This document shows positions 63,811 to 63,877 of a DNA stretch of 63,877 bases, piece after piece. The notes beneath the pieces were generated by a model. It worked only from the letters and a program-made list of their open reading frames with translations, was not told where the DNA came from and ran no database searches. Location: NCBI RefSeq assembly GCF_023168145.1, contig NZ_BQYK01000005.1, positions 240,587-304,463 of the forward strand, given 5' to 3'. The position numbers and the translations under genes are program-made. Origin of the DNA: Sporosarcina sp. NCCP-2222 (GTDB lineage: Bacteria; Bacillota; Bacilli; Bacillales_A; Planococcaceae). Each line of letters opens with the position of its first letter. Positions within the stretch are counted from its first letter, which is position 1.

Positions 63811-63877
63811 ATGATCATTTTACAAGTAAACGGGCTGACCAAGTCCTTTTCTGGAACCGATATATTGAACAACGTCC
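63811..63877 (+). CDS. ABC-F family ATPase, N-terminus only
   Basis: Starts at an ATG at 63811 with AGAGGTG upstream and leaves the window after 22 codons. [19 protein letters not shown] is the usual opening of an ABC-F or other ABC ATPase; in B. subtilis the ABC-F gene ydiF lies near rex, which supports ABC-F. It is divergent from rex. Confidence 0.7.
   Translation, partial: MIILQVNGLTKSFSGTDILNNV

Overview
The window looks like chromosomal DNA of a low-to-mid GC, spore-forming Firmicute close to Bacillus, most likely Planococcaceae (Sporosarcina-like). This is inferred from the Bacillus-type gene order at the right end (ABC-F start, rex, tatA, tatC, CPBP protease, groES, groEL with a perfect CIRCE), surface proteins with SLH domains, a SleB/CwlJ-type cortex hydrolase, the paired U32 proteins of tRNA hydroxylation, lipoproteins with clean lipoboxes and frequent TTG/GTG starts behind strong ribosome binding sites. 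No rRNA, tRNA, CRISPR array or intact insertion sequence was seen.

Layout. 0-12 kb: a truncated DUF2075 ATPase, a small cysteine-rich protein, a DUF2207 membrane protein, an ECF sigma/anti-sigma pair (7.6-5.8 kb), two SLH surface proteins and small lipoproteins. Three genes here and at 20 kb (DUF2207, SLH, polysaccharide deacetylase) have ECF-type promoters (TGAAAC-N16/17-CGTC or CGTA), which suggests a cell-envelope stress regulon. 12-25 kb: a MarR regulator and an MFS transporter, a response regulator/kinase/lipoprotein operon, a deacetylase, an ABC exporter with an XRE-AbrB regulator, and the U32 pair. 25-32 kb: a LysR regulator with a MetE-like methyltransferase, a 21-unit array of 20-bp repeats, then a purine-class riboswitch and terminator in front of an operon of two DUF3100/LysO-like membrane proteins, a COG0402 amidohydrolase and a TauE/SafE permease. 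32-45 kb: small envelope proteins, a second ECF sigma/anti-sigma pair, an SDR with a divergent QueA paralogue, a GAF kinase/LuxR regulator pair, an AraC regulator with an EamA exporter, a truncated kinase, the cortex hydrolase, a frameshifted transglutaminase-like lipoprotein, a GNAT enzyme and a ROK protein.

45.4-56.6 kb is the most unusual part: a polymorphic-toxin locus, all on the minus strand. One intact LXG toxin with a WHH/HNH nuclease tip is followed by its SUKH immunity gene and then by a run of about ten further immunity-type genes. Most of these sit directly behind a short, often frameshifted relic of a different toxin C-terminus. One relic still carries the LXG pre-toxin region in near-identical form. 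Diverged copies of the same terminator hairpins and a roughly 200-bp non-coding repeat separate the cassettes. The layout suggests repeated replacement of toxin tips by homologous recombination, with old tip/immunity pairs pushed downstream, the toxins decaying and the immunity genes kept.

56.9-63.9 kb: groEL/groES, the CPBP protease, two Yip1-like paralogues, a YfcE-type phosphoesterase, tatC, tatA, rex and the start of an ABC-F gene. Products were assigned by reading motifs only; no database search was run.
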